A model generated the notes under the pieces. That model had not been told where the DNA came from. It made no database searches and saw only the letters and a program-made list of their open reading frames with translations. Of a DNA stretch of 64,000 nucleotides, positions 8,531 to 16,855 are shown piece by piece; within the stretch, counting starts at the first letter, position 1, and each line of letters begins with the position of its first letter. Source of the stretch: Microbacterium hydrocarbonoxydans (lineage in GTDB: Bacteria > Actinomycetota > Actinomycetes > Actinomycetales > Microbacteriaceae); NCBI RefSeq assembly GCF_011752045.1, contig NZ_JAAKXW010000003.1:186001-250000 (forward strand), written 5' to 3'. Made by a program: the position numbers and the translations under genes.

Positions 8531-9444
8531 CCTTTCACCGCACCCTGCATGATGCCACTGACCAGCTGCTTGCCTGCGACCACGAAGAGGAGCAGGAGCG
8601 GAATGGTCGAGAGCAGCACGCCGGCGAGGACGATCGAGTAGTCGACGAAGTGGTTCGACTGGAGCAGCGAGAGCGCCACGGGGAGGGTGGGGTCCTGACG
8701 GTCGAGCACGATGAACGGCCAGAAGAAGTTGTTCCAGCTCGACACGAAGGTGAACAGCGCGAGCATCGCGGCGGCGGGGCGGGCAGCGGGGAGGCCGATC
8801 GTCCAGAAGGTGCGGAACGAGGATGCCCCGTCCATGCGCGCCGCCTCGATGAGCTCGTCGGGGACGGCCTGGGTGAGGTACTGCGTCATCCAGAACACCC
8901 CGAAGGCGCTGGTGAGCGCGGGGATGATCACCGCACCGGTGCTGCCGGTCCAGCCCAGTTCGCTGAACAGCACGTACAGCGGCACGACGCCCAGCTGCGT
9001 GGGGACGGCCATCGTGCCGACGACGAACGCCAGCAGCCAGCCGCGGCCCTTGAACCTCAGCTTCGCGAAGGCCCAGCCGGCCAGCGTGGAGAAGAAGACC
9101 ACGGATGCCGCGATGAGCGCGGAGGTGTAGACCGAGTTCCACAGCGCCCGCCAGAAGTTCACCGCCGGGTCGTTCATGACGGCGAGGGCGTTCGACCAGA
9201 AGTTGCCGCCAGGGATCCACGACATCTCCGGGTCGCGGATCGTGTAGGCGTCTCCGGAGCCGATGAGGAAGGACCAGTAGAAGGGGAACACGCTGCCGAG
9301 CAGCACGATCGCCAGGCTCCCGTAGACGACCCAGCCTGGCCGGGTTCCGCGCACGCGGCGGGGCCTTCCAACCCGCGGCTGCGACGAGCGCGATCGCTCG
9401 GAGGATGCCGGGGCCTCGGCATCCGCCCTCTCGATGACGGTCAT
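8527..9444 (-). CDS. cebG: Sugar ABC transporter permease (CebG-like)
   Basis: One of two membrane subunits of a CUT1-type importer for cellobiose or cellotriose. The 305-aa product has about six membrane segments after a polar N-terminus of about 35 residues, and the EAA loop that contacts the ATPase (ELIEAARMDGASSFRTFWTIGLPAARPA, about two thirds along). It ends in SGIMQGAVKG, typical of MalG-type permeases. ATG at 9444 overlaps the upstream permease stop as ATGA. No ATPase gene is in the operon, as in Streptomyces where a shared MsiK protein serves; that partner is inferred. Confidence 0.9.
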   Translation of the reverse strand: MTVIERADAEAPASSERSRSSQPRVGRPRRVRGTRPGWVVYGSLAIVLLGSVFPFYWSFLIGSGDAYTIRDPEMSWIPGGNFWSNALAVMNDPAVNFWRALWNSVYTSALIAASVVFFSTLAGWAFAKLRFKGRGWLLAFVVGTMAVPTQLGVVPLYVLFSELGWTGSTGAVIIPALTSAFGVFWMTQYLTQAVPDELIEAARMDGASSFRTFWTIGLPAARPAAAMLALFTFVSSWNNFFWPFIVLDRQDPTLPVALSLLQSNHFVDYSIVLAGVLLSTIPLLLLFVVAGKQLVSGIMQGAVKG

Positions 9445-10388
9445 GACCTCTTCCCTTCTCCGCGCACCAGGGCGCGGGTGACGAGCAGGTTGATCACGCC
9501 GATCACGAGCACGATGAGGAACAGGATCCAGGCGAGCGCCGAGGCGCGCCCGAAGTTCCACTCCCCCCAGCCGATGTTGTAGAGGTACAGCGTGATCGTC
9601 AGCCACTGGCTGTTGGAGCCCCCGGTTCCGTACTGGTCGTACATGCGCGGTTCGTCGAAGATCTGCAGGCCGCCGATCGTCGAGGTGATGATGACGAAGA
9701 TGAGGGTGGGGCGCAGGCTCGGCAGCGTGATCGCGAAGAACTGGCGCACCCTGCCCGCGCCGTCGACGGTGGCCGCCTCGTAGTAGTCCCGCGGGATCGC
9801 CTGCATCGCCGCGAGCAGGATGAGGGTGTTGTAGCCGGTCCAGCGGAAGTTCACCATGGTGGCGATCGCGACGTGGCTGGCGAAGGCGTTCGAGTGCCAG
9901 TTCACCGGCCCCGCACCGATCTGGGCGAGGAGGGTGTTGATGAGGCCGTACTTGTCGCCGAACAGGTTCGAGAAGATCAGCGCCACCGCCACGGGCGCGA
10001 CCACGTACGGCACGAGCACGCCCATCCGCCAGAAGGTCTTGGCTCGGATGTTCTGGTCGAGCATCGCCGCGATGACGACGGCCGCGATGAGCTGCGGGAT
10101 GCTCGACAGCAGGAAGATGCTGAACGTGTTGCGCAGCGCGATCCAGAACTTCGGCTGGCTCAGCACGTAGGCGTACTGATCGAAGCCGATGAAGGTGCCG
10201 GAGCCGCGCACCTGATCCCAGTCCATGAAGGAGATCACCGCGGTGTACGCGATCGGGAACAGCCCCACCACGAGGAAGAGCAGGAAGAACGGGGAGATGT
10301 AGAGGTACGGGGAGAGCTTGACGTCCCAGCGCGACAGGCGCTGGCCGAAGCCCAGGCGCCTGGTCGGCGCGGCGGATGCTGTGGTCAT
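9441..10388 (-). CDS. cebF: Sugar ABC transporter permease (CebF-like)
   Basis: The second membrane subunit of the cello-oligosaccharide importer, 315 aa, MalF-like. It has a hydrophobic first segment (PYLYISPFFLLFLVVGLFPIAYT), six or more membrane spans and the EAA motif (YYEAATVDGAGRVRQFFAITLPSLRPTL). ATG at 10388 begins the homology; the open frame upstream belongs to the shadow of the binding-protein gene. It is separated from the binding-protein gene by 56 nt carrying a strong hairpin and overlaps the next permease by 4 nt. Confidence 0.9.
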   Translation of the reverse strand: MTTASAAPTRRLGFGQRLSRWDVKLSPYLYISPFFLLFLVVGLFPIAYTAVISFMDWDQVRGSGTFIGFDQYAYVLSQPKFWIALRNTFSIFLLSSIPQLIAAVVIAAMLDQNIRAKTFWRMGVLVPYVVAPVAVALIFSNLFGDKYGLINTLLAQIGAGPVNWHSNAFASHVAIATMVNFRWTGYNTLILLAAMQAIPRDYYEAATVDGAGRVRQFFAITLPSLRPTLIFVIITSTIGGLQIFDEPRMYDQYGTGGSNSQWLTITLYLYNIGWGEWNFGRASALAWILFLIVLVIGVINLLVTRALVRGEGKRS

Positions 10389-10405
10389 GTCGGTCCTCGG
10401 ATCGG

Positions 10406-10437
10406 GACCGGCCCCTCCGTGGAAGGAGGGGCCGGTC
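10406..10437 (-). other. Intercistronic hairpin between binding-protein and permease genes
   Basis: A perfect 13-bp stem (10406-10418 with 10425-10437) and a 6-nt loop fill the gap after the binding-protein stop. Such hairpins commonly act as partial terminators or 3' stabilisers that leave more binding protein than permease; that role is inferred here. Confidence 0.65.
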
Positions 10438-10444
10438 ACGTCGG

Positions 10445-11719
10445 CTACTTGATCGCCTCGACCTCGGAGACCCACTGCTTCCAGGAGGTGTCCGCGTCCT
10501 GCGTGCCCTCCTCGACGCGGGTGAGGGCCTTCTGCATCGCGTCGTTGATCTGGAAGTAGAACTCGCCCTTGAACGGCGCGACGGTCACGGCCTGCGCGCG
10601 CTCGGAGAGGATCTGCCCGGTGGGGGCGTCTGCGAAGAACGCGTTGGTGGCGCCGAGGAGCGTGTCGTCGCTGAGCGCGTCGTTCTGGCTCGGGAAGGTC
10701 CCCGCGTTCTCGAACGCCTTGACCTGCTGCGCGGGGTCGGTCAGCCAGTCGGCGAACTCCTGCGCCGCCTCGACGTTCTTCCCGTTCGCGGGCACCGTGA
10801 GGTACGAGCCGCCCCAGTTGCCGCCGCCGTTCGGGAACGCGTTCGCGATGTCCCAGCCGGTGACGCCCTCGGCGTTGCCCTCGATGACTCCGAGCATCCA
10901 GCCGGGGCAGAGCATGGTGGCGAAGGCGCCGTTGGAGAGGCCGGCGAACCAGTCGTCGGACCACTGGCCGAGGTGCGCGGACTGCGTGGCCGAGGCCTCG
11001 AGCACCTGCTCGTAGATGTCCTTCACCTCGTCGTTGCCGGTTGCGATGATCTCGCCGGACTCCGGGTCCTCGTAGGCGGCCTCGACCTGGTTGATCATGC
11101 CCTGGTAGGTGCCGCCGGCGGAGTCGAAGAACGCCTTGCCGGTGGCGGCGGTGTACTGCTCGCCGAGCTCGAAGTAGGTGTCCCAGTCGCCCTCGAGGAG
11201 CGCGGCGACCTCTTCGCGATCGGTGGGCAGGCCCGCGGCGGCGAACAGGTCGCTGCGGTAGCAGACGCCCTCCGGGCCGATGTCGGTGCCGTAGCCGATG
11301 AGGTTGCCGTCCTTGTCGGTGGCGGCATCCGTCTTCCAGTCCAGCCAGCGGTCCTTGAGCGACTCGTCGACCGGCGCGAGCAGGTCGGCGTACTGCATGA
11401 CCTCCGGCAGCCAGTCGACCTCGATCGCCTCGATGTCGGCGAGGCCGCTCTTGCCGAGCTTCTGGAAGTAGTTCTCGCGGGCCTCGTTGCTGGTCGCCGC
11501 ACGGTTGTGCACGATCTTCACGTTCGGGTGCTCGTCCATGTACTCCTGGAGGAGCTCGTCGGTGTAGCCGAAGTCGTTGAACGTCGCGACGGTCAGCGTG
11601 ATCTCGCCGTCCGGGTCGGCGGCGCCGGCGTCGCCGGACGCGCAGCCGGCGAGGGCGATGGCGGTGACGGATGCCGCGGCGGCGGTCGCCAGCATCCGGT
11701 TGCGGGCACGTGTGTTCAC
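10445..11719 (-). CDS. cebE: Cello-oligosaccharide-binding lipoprotein (CebE-like)
   Basis: The extracellular solute-binding subunit of the ABC importer, anchored by lipid. The 424-aa protein starts at GTG 11719 behind AAAGGAG. It has a basic n-region, a hydrophobic stretch and the lipobox ALAGC with Cys26, followed by a polar linker and a family 1 sugar-binding fold (VATFNDFGYTDELLQEYMDEHPNVKI; GTDIGPEGVCYRSDLF; GNWGGSYLTVP). It is first in the operon, under the promoter carrying two CebR boxes. Cellobiose or cellotriose as ligand follows from the CebR boxes and GH1 partner, not from binding residues. Confidence 0.9.
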   Translation of the reverse strand: MNTRARNRMLATAAAASVTAIALAGCASGDAGAADPDGEITLTVATFNDFGYTDELLQEYMDEHPNVKIVHNRAATSNEARENYFQKLGKSGLADIEAIEVDWLPEVMQYADLLAPVDESLKDRWLDWKTDAATDKDGNLIGYGTDIGPEGVCYRSDLFAAAGLPTDREEVAALLEGDWDTYFELGEQYTAATGKAFFDSAGGTYQGMINQVEAAYEDPESGEIIATGNDEVKDIYEQVLEASATQSAHLGQWSDDWFAGLSNGAFATMLCPGWMLGVIEGNAEGVTGWDIANAFPNGGGNWGGSYLTVPANGKNVEAAQEFADWLTDPAQQVKAFENAGTFPSQNDALSDDTLLGATNAFFADAPTGQILSERAQAVTVAPFKGEFYFQINDAMQKALTRVEEGTQDADTSWKQWVSEVEAIK

Positions 11720-11770
11720 GGGTCACTCCTTTGTGCAGGGTCGTGCTGTGGATGGGGTCTTCCGGAGCTG

Positions 11771-11784
11771 TGGGAGCGCTCCCA
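11771..11784. promoter_or_regulatory. CebR-type operator 1 of the ceb operon
   Basis: A perfect TGGGAGCGCTCCCA, extended to an 18-bp palindrome by flanking TG/CA. It lies just downstream of the predicted transcription start, about 50 bp before the cebE-like GTG start. Confidence 0.88.
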
Positions 11785-11798
11785 CAAACTGGGGAGTC

Positions 11799-11828
11799 AC
11801 TCTATGGGAGCGCTCCCACAACTGTCAA
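11799..11828 (-). promoter_or_regulatory. ceb operon promoter with CebR-type operator 2 inside the spacer
   Basis: On the minus strand TTGACA (11823-11828), an 18-bp spacer and TAGAGT (11799-11804) form a near-consensus promoter. The spacer contains a complete TGGGAGCGCTCCCA (11805-11818) touching the -10 box, so bound repressor would block polymerase directly. The centres of operators 1 and 2 are 34 bp apart, a little over three helical turns. Confidence 0.85.
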
Positions 11829-11845
11829 GCGCTCTGCGCGGCCGG

Positions 11846-11927
11846 GACGATTCGCGGAGGGGGTGACGATTCACGGTGCCATCGACCGCGAAGCATCCGT
11901 GAATCGTCGTCGTGTCCGCGGATCGTC
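11846..11927. repeat. Nested inverted repeats between the ceb promoter and apt
   Basis: Outer arms gacgattcgcgga (11846-11858) and tccgcggatcgtc (11915-11927) match 12 of 13. Inner arms acgattcacgg (11866-11876) and ccgtgaatcgt (11897-11907) match perfectly around a 20-nt centre. The whole could fold into one long two-step hairpin. Its function is unknown; it divides two divergent transcription units (the intergenic region is 11720-12021). Confidence 0.5.
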
Positions 11928-12021
11928 GCCGAGCCGGCGGGCAGCCCGGCGGCGGGTGCCGGGCGGCCGGGCGGCGGGCGGGGCGGATGCCGATCGGATG
12001 CCGGGCGCGTAGCCTTGTCCG

Positions 12022-12552
12022 GTGCCCGACACCGAACTCTCCCCCGCCCTCGCCCGCGCCGAGTCGCTGATCCGCAGCATCCCGAACTACCCGCAGCCGG
12101 GCATCGTGTTCCGCGACATCACTCCGCTGCTCGCCGACGCCGAGGCCCTGCGCGCGACGACCGAGGCGATCGTCGCGCCGTTCGCCGGAGAGTTCGACGT
12201 GGTCGCCGGCATCGAGGCGCGCGGGTTCCTGCTCGCCGGCGCCGCCGCGATCGCCGCGGGCGTCGGCCTCATCCCGATCCGCAAGGCGGGCAAGCTGCCG
12301 CGGCCGGCGGCATCCGTCGATTACGCCCTCGAGTACGGCACCGCGACGATCGAGATGCACGACGACCTCCCCGTCGGGTCGCGTGTGCTCCTCATCGACG
12401 ACGTCCTCGCCACCGGAGGCACCCTCGCCGCCGGCCGCGAGCTCGTCGAGCGCCTCGGCGGCCGCGTCGCCGGGATCTCGGTCCTGTTCGAGATCGACGG
12501 CCTCGGCGGCCGCGAGCTCGTCGGCGATCTGCACACCGTCTTCCGCGCCTGA
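12022..12552 (+). CDS. apt: Adenine phosphoribosyltransferase
   Basis: Salvages adenine with PRPP to AMP in the cytoplasm. The 176-aa protein has the family pattern IPNYPQPGIVFRDITPLL near the start, AGIEARGFL, and the PRPP-binding loop VLLIDDVLATGGTL. The start is GTG at 12022. TAGCCT at 12010-12015 ends 6 nt before it and no ribosome-binding site is visible, so a leaderless transcript is likely. In Gram-positives apt often sits near relA or secDF; here it is followed by purS-purQ. Confidence 0.93.
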   Translation: MPDTELSPALARAESLIRSIPNYPQPGIVFRDITPLLADAEALRATTEAIVAPFAGEFDVVAGIEARGFLLAGAAAIAAGVGLIPIRKAGKLPRPAASVDYALEYGTATIEMHDDLPVGSRVLLIDDVLATGGTLAAGRELVERLGGRVAGISVLFEIDGLGGRELVGDLHTVFRA

Positions 12553-12708
12553 ACCCGCCGCGCTCTTCTTCACCGACGCCCCATCTGACCGCCGACGTTC
12601 CGGTGGGGCGTGGACGCTCACGGGGGGGCGTCGACGCTCCGGCGAGGTGCGGCGAGAAGTCCCGGTAGACTGGACGCGCCCGTCCGCCCGCGACTTCCGG
12701 AGCCGTTC

Positions 12709-12953
12709 ATGCCCACCATCGTCGTCGACGTCATGCCCAAGTCCGAACTGCTCGACCCGCAGGGGAAGGCCGTCTCCGGCGCGTTCGCCCGCCTGGGCGT
12801 CGAGGGCTTCACCGACGTCCGCATCGGCAAGCGCTTCGAGCTCACCGTCGAGGGCGAGGTCACCGACGAGCTGCTCGCCGAGGCCAAGCGCGTCGCCGAC
12901 GAGGTGCTCTCCAACTCCGTGATCGAGGACGTGGTCGGCATCGAGGTCGCCGA

Positions 12954-12957
<4 letters not shown>
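12709..12957 (+). CDS. purS: Phosphoribosylformylglycinamidine synthase subunit PurS
   Basis: The small structural subunit (82 aa, normal length) that joins PurQ and PurL in the FGAM synthase complex of purine biosynthesis. It starts [22 protein letters not shown], the typical PurS beginning, and continues with VRIGKRFEL and [14 protein letters not shown] 12709 is preceded by a weak GGAG. TAGACT at 12666-12671 may be its -10 box, giving a leader of about 30 nt. Its stop overlaps the purQ start as ATGA. Confidence 0.95.
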
Positions 12958-13661
<704 letters not shown>

Positions 13662-13887
13662 GCTTCCTCCGCGGCGCTGCGGCGCCGACGGCATCCGATC
13701 TCCCGTGTTCCGGAGAACCCCCGGATGCCCGTGAACCGGTATTCCGCGACCCCATCTGCGGATTCCTGTGCTTGCCCGCACAACCCCGGTTAACGAGCCG
13801 GAACTCGCCATTCCGGCGAGCCCTCCCGCGTGTTACTTTGGCCCCGTCGTGCCCGGCGATCCCGGGCCAGCGCACAAAGGAGTGAAC

Positions 13888-16185
13888 GTGAAACGACGTA
13901 CCCGCGGCATCATCGCCGCAGCCGCCACAGGTGCGACCCTCATCGCCGGCGCCATGGTGGTCCCCCCGGCCACGGCCGCACCATCGGGTGACGGGCCCAC
14001 CTCGGACGGAGCATCGGCGCAGCGATCCGACAACCGCCCCGGCCCGCTGACCGACAGGCAGAACGAACGGCGCAAGGCCGCCCAGCGCCTGATCCTCTCC
14101 GGCCAGGCCTCCCCGAACGAGGACGGCGTCGTCGCCCTCAACGCCGAGGGCGACAAGTACTACGAGGCGGCCGTCACCGGAACCGGCCGGCTGTTCACCA
14201 TCCTCGCCGAGTTCGGAGACCAGGGCAGCGGCAAGCTCGGCACGGAGCCGGGTCCGCTGCACAACGAGATCCCCGAGCCGGATCGCATCGTGAACAACAG
14301 CACGCACTGGCGGGCCGACTTCACCACCGAGTACTACGAGACGCTGTTCTTCGGCGACGGCGAGTCGATGGCCGACTTCTACTCGAAGCAGTCCTCCGGC
14401 AACTACACCGTCGACGGATCCGTCAGCGACTGGGTCCAGGTGCCCGGCAACGCGTCCACCTACGGAGACAACACCATCGAGGATTACGGCGGCGCCTGGC
14501 AGTTCATCGCGGACGCCGCGAACGCCTGGTACCAGGCCCAGCTCGACGCGGGCCGCCCGGCGGCGGAAGTGCTCGCGGAGCTGCAGTCCTTCGACGTCTG
14601 GGACCGCTACGACCACGACAACGACGGCGAGTTCGACGAGCCGGACGGCTACATCGACCACTTCCAGGCCGTGCACGCCGGCGAGGGCGAGGACGCAGGC
14701 GGCGGCGCGCAGGGCGAGGACGCCATCTGGTCGCACCGCTGGTACGTGAACCAGACGGACTTCGGCGTGACCGGTCCGGCCGGGGCCGAGTTCGGCGGCG
14801 CCCAGATCGGCGACAGCGGCATCTGGATCGGCGACTACACGGTCGAGGCGGAGAACGGCGGACTCGGCGTCTTCGCGCACGAGTACGCCCATGACCTCGG
14901 CCTTCCCGACTTCTACGACACGGCGGGCGGCGAGAACTCGAGCGCGTTCTGGACGCTCATGTCCAGCGGCTCGTGGCTCGGCCACGGCACCGAGGACATC
15001 GGGACGACGCCGAACTACATGGGTCCCTGGGAGAAGCTGCAGCTCGGCTGGCTCGACTACAGCATCGTGAGCCCCGGCGAGGGCGGCACGTACACCCTGA
15101 GCCCCGCCGCACTGCAGGTCGACGGTCAGGACCAGGCCCTCGTGGTCGACGTCCCCGACGTGGAGACGACGAGCACCGTCGTCGACCTCGCCGGCGGGCA
15201 CGCCTGGTGGACCTCCAGCGCCGACGACCTGAACACCACCCTCACCCGGACGCTGGATCTCAGTGCGGTGCGGTCGGCGACGGTCAGCGCGAGCGCCTGG
15301 TACGACATCGAGGCCGGCTACGACTACCTGTACGCCGAGTACTCGACCGACGGCGGTGCGGAGTGGACGTCTGCGGGGAGCCCGATCAGCGACAGCTCGG
15401 ACGGGCGCTGGAAGACGCTCCGGTACTCGGTGCCCGGCGGCAGCGCCGACACGCAGTTCCGCTTCCGCTACCAGAGCGACGGCGGCGTGCACCTCGCGGG
15501 CGCCTTCATCGACGACATCGTCGTGAAGAGCGGCGGCACCACCCTGTTCACCGACGATGCGGAGGGCGGTGAGAACGGCTGGACCGCCGCGGGCGGCTTC
15601 GCTCTCAGCGACGGCACCTCGACGGCATCCGGCGACCGCTACTACCTCGCCGAGAACCGCACGTACGTCGGCTACGACACCACGCTGCAGACGGGGCCGT
15701 ACCAGTTCAGCAAGGGCATCACCGCGCCGGACTGGGTGGAGCACTTCCCGTTCCAGGACGGCATGGTGGTCTGGGCGGTCGACGAGTCGTACAGCGACAA
15801 CAACACGATCGAGCACCTCGGCCATGGCCTGGCGCTGCCGGTCGACGCCAACGCGGTGCCGATCATGTATCCGGACGGGACGATGCCGAGCAACCGGCGC
15901 CAGCCGTTCGACGCCGCGTTCGGCCTGAACCCGCTGGACAGCGTGAGCCTGCACAAGGAGGTCACCGTCGGCCACGGCAAGAAGGCGACCGTCGACACTC
16001 TCGCCGCGAGCTCGACCCCCGGCATGCAGACGGCCACGTTCGACGACAGCGTCACCGACGCCTTCTACGACGAGGCCAACCCGCTCGGGGGCGTCCTCGT
16101 CGCCGGACACGGCGTGACGATCACCGTCACGGACCAGAACACCGGCGGCACGATGACGATCTCGGTCGCCAACCCGGCGGAGTGA
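13888..16185 (+). CDS. Secreted M6-family metalloprotease (immune inhibitor A-like)
   Basis: A large extracellular zinc protease. From GTG 13888 (behind AAAGGAG) the product is 765 aa: a signal peptide (VKRRTRGIIAAAATGATLIAGAM, cleavage near residue 33), a propeptide, then a catalytic domain with HEYAHDLGLPD beginning at His331 (HExxHxxGxxD, as in M6 InhA) and Met-turn-like MSSGSWLG. Residues from about 400 form a jelly-roll module interrupting the sequence (YDYLYAEYSTDGG; FRFRYQSDGGVHLAGAFIDDI) as in InhA proteins, with the VEG-like tail after it. Acidic GAGEG and DNDGEFDEPDGY stretches suggest calcium binding. The gene is monocistronic with its own terminator. Targets are unknown. Confidence 0.9.
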   Translation: MKRRTRGIIAAAATGATLIAGAMVVPPATAAPSGDGPTSDGASAQRSDNRPGPLTDRQNERRKAAQRLILSGQASPNEDGVVALNAEGDKYYEAAVTGTGRLFTILAEFGDQGSGKLGTEPGPLHNEIPEPDRIVNNSTHWRADFTTEYYETLFFGDGESMADFYSKQSSGNYTVDGSVSDWVQVPGNASTYGDNTIEDYGGAWQFIADAANAWYQAQLDAGRPAAEVLAELQSFDVWDRYDHDNDGEFDEPDGYIDHFQAVHAGEGEDAGGGAQGEDAIWSHRWYVNQTDFGVTGPAGAEFGGAQIGDSGIWIGDYTVEAENGGLGVFAHEYAHDLGLPDFYDTAGGENSSAFWTLMSSGSWLGHGTEDIGTTPNYMGPWEKLQLGWLDYSIVSPGEGGTYTLSPAALQVDGQDQALVVDVPDVETTSTVVDLAGGHAWWTSSADDLNTTLTRTLDLSAVRSATVSASAWYDIEAGYDYLYAEYSTDGGAEWTSAGSPISDSSDGRWKTLRYSVPGGSADTQFRFRYQSDGGVHLAGAFIDDIVVKSGGTTLFTDDAEGGENGWTAAGGFALSDGTSTASGDRYYLAENRTYVGYDTTLQTGPYQFSKGITAPDWVEHFPFQDGMVVWAVDESYSDNNTIEHLGHGLALPVDANAVPIMYPDGTMPSNRRQPFDAAFGLNPLDSVSLHKEVTVGHGKKATVDTLAASSTPGMQTATFDDSVTDAFYDEANPLGGVLVAGHGVTITVTDQNTGGTMTISVANPAE

Positions 16186-16201
16186 TCTTCGCCTGACAGC
16201 A

Positions 16202-16239
16202 GTCCGGGCCCGTCCCCTTCCCCGGGGGCGGGCCCGGAC
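16202..16239 (+). terminator. Hairpin terminator after the M6 protease gene
   Basis: gtccgggcccg at 16202-16212 pairs with cgggcccggac at 16229-16239, and an inner cccc/gggg pair extends the stem. It lies 17 nt after the stop codon. Confidence 0.7.
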
Positions 16240-16288
16240 TCGTGTCCCGGTGCGGCGTCAGACCTGGCCGACGGCGAGGCCGGGAACG

Positions 16289-16717
16289 TCAGATCCCGGC
16301 CGGGGGCCAGACGCCGATCAGCACCGCCATCACCACGACCGTCACGAGCTCGTGCGCGATGTTGAGGGTCGTGAGCTTCGTCGAGCGTCCCTCGAACGCG
16401 TCGTGCGTGATGAACCGCGCCGCGGTGAACCCGGCCCAGAGCGTGACCCCGGTGACGATCGCGCCCCAGAGGAACGACCCGCCGTAGAAGTGCCAGGCGA
16501 TGGCGGATGCTCCGGCGAGCACCCATGCGGTGATGAAGCTCACGATCACGGTGGTGATGATGGGCATCGTCGCGCTCGACGCCGGCCTGTCCATGTCGAC
16601 ATTCGCCAGCTGCGACCAGCGCGTGCCGAACACCTTCGGCGCGTACCAGACGGAGCCGACGAGCATGCTCGAGGCGGTGGCCAGCAGCACCGCCCAGTAG
16701 TTGATCTCGGGAACCAT
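16289..16717 (-). CDS. DUF1761 membrane protein
   Basis: A 142-aa integral membrane protein with about four hydrophobic segments. It starts MVPEINYWAVLLATASSMLVGSVWYAPKVFG, the usual opening of DUF1761 proteins (a WY.P.lFG motif after the first span). Function is unknown in the family. ATG 16717 is chosen because GGAGG lies 5 nt upstream; an in-frame GTG at 16729 overlaps that site and is less likely. It is convergent with the M6 protease gene and apparently monocistronic. Confidence 0.8.
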   Translation of the reverse strand: MVPEINYWAVLLATASSMLVGSVWYAPKVFGTRWSQLANVDMDRPASSATMPIITTVIVSFITAWVLAGASAIAWHFYGGSFLWGAIVTGVTLWAGFTAARFITHDAFEGRSTKLTTLNIAHELVTVVVMAVLIGVWPPAGI

Positions 16718-16828
16718 GACAGCCTCCACTCCTCGGATGCCGTCACCCTACTCCCCGTTGCAACTCCGCGCCTCCGTGTGCTCGCCGACACGCCTGCCGA
16801 ACCGATTCGATGCCCTGTCTGGCGGGAA

Positions 16829-16842
16829 TGTAAGCGTTTGCA
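16829..16842. promoter_or_regulatory. LacI-type operator on the GH13 promoter
   Basis: TGTAAGCGTTTGCA fits the LacI-family consensus TGnAAnCGnTTnCA at every fixed position. It ends one base before TAGCCT (16844-16849), which sits 6 nt before the GH13 start codon, so it covers the -35 region of a probable leaderless promoter. The LacI gene at 18615 is the obvious candidate ligand. Confidence 0.75.
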
Positions 16843-16855
16843 CTAGCCTGTTCCC

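Noticed and set aside
9445-9606. N-terminal extension of the CebG-like permease
   Set aside because: The extra 54 residues are the shadow of the upstream permease gene; ATG 9444 gives the ATGA overlap.
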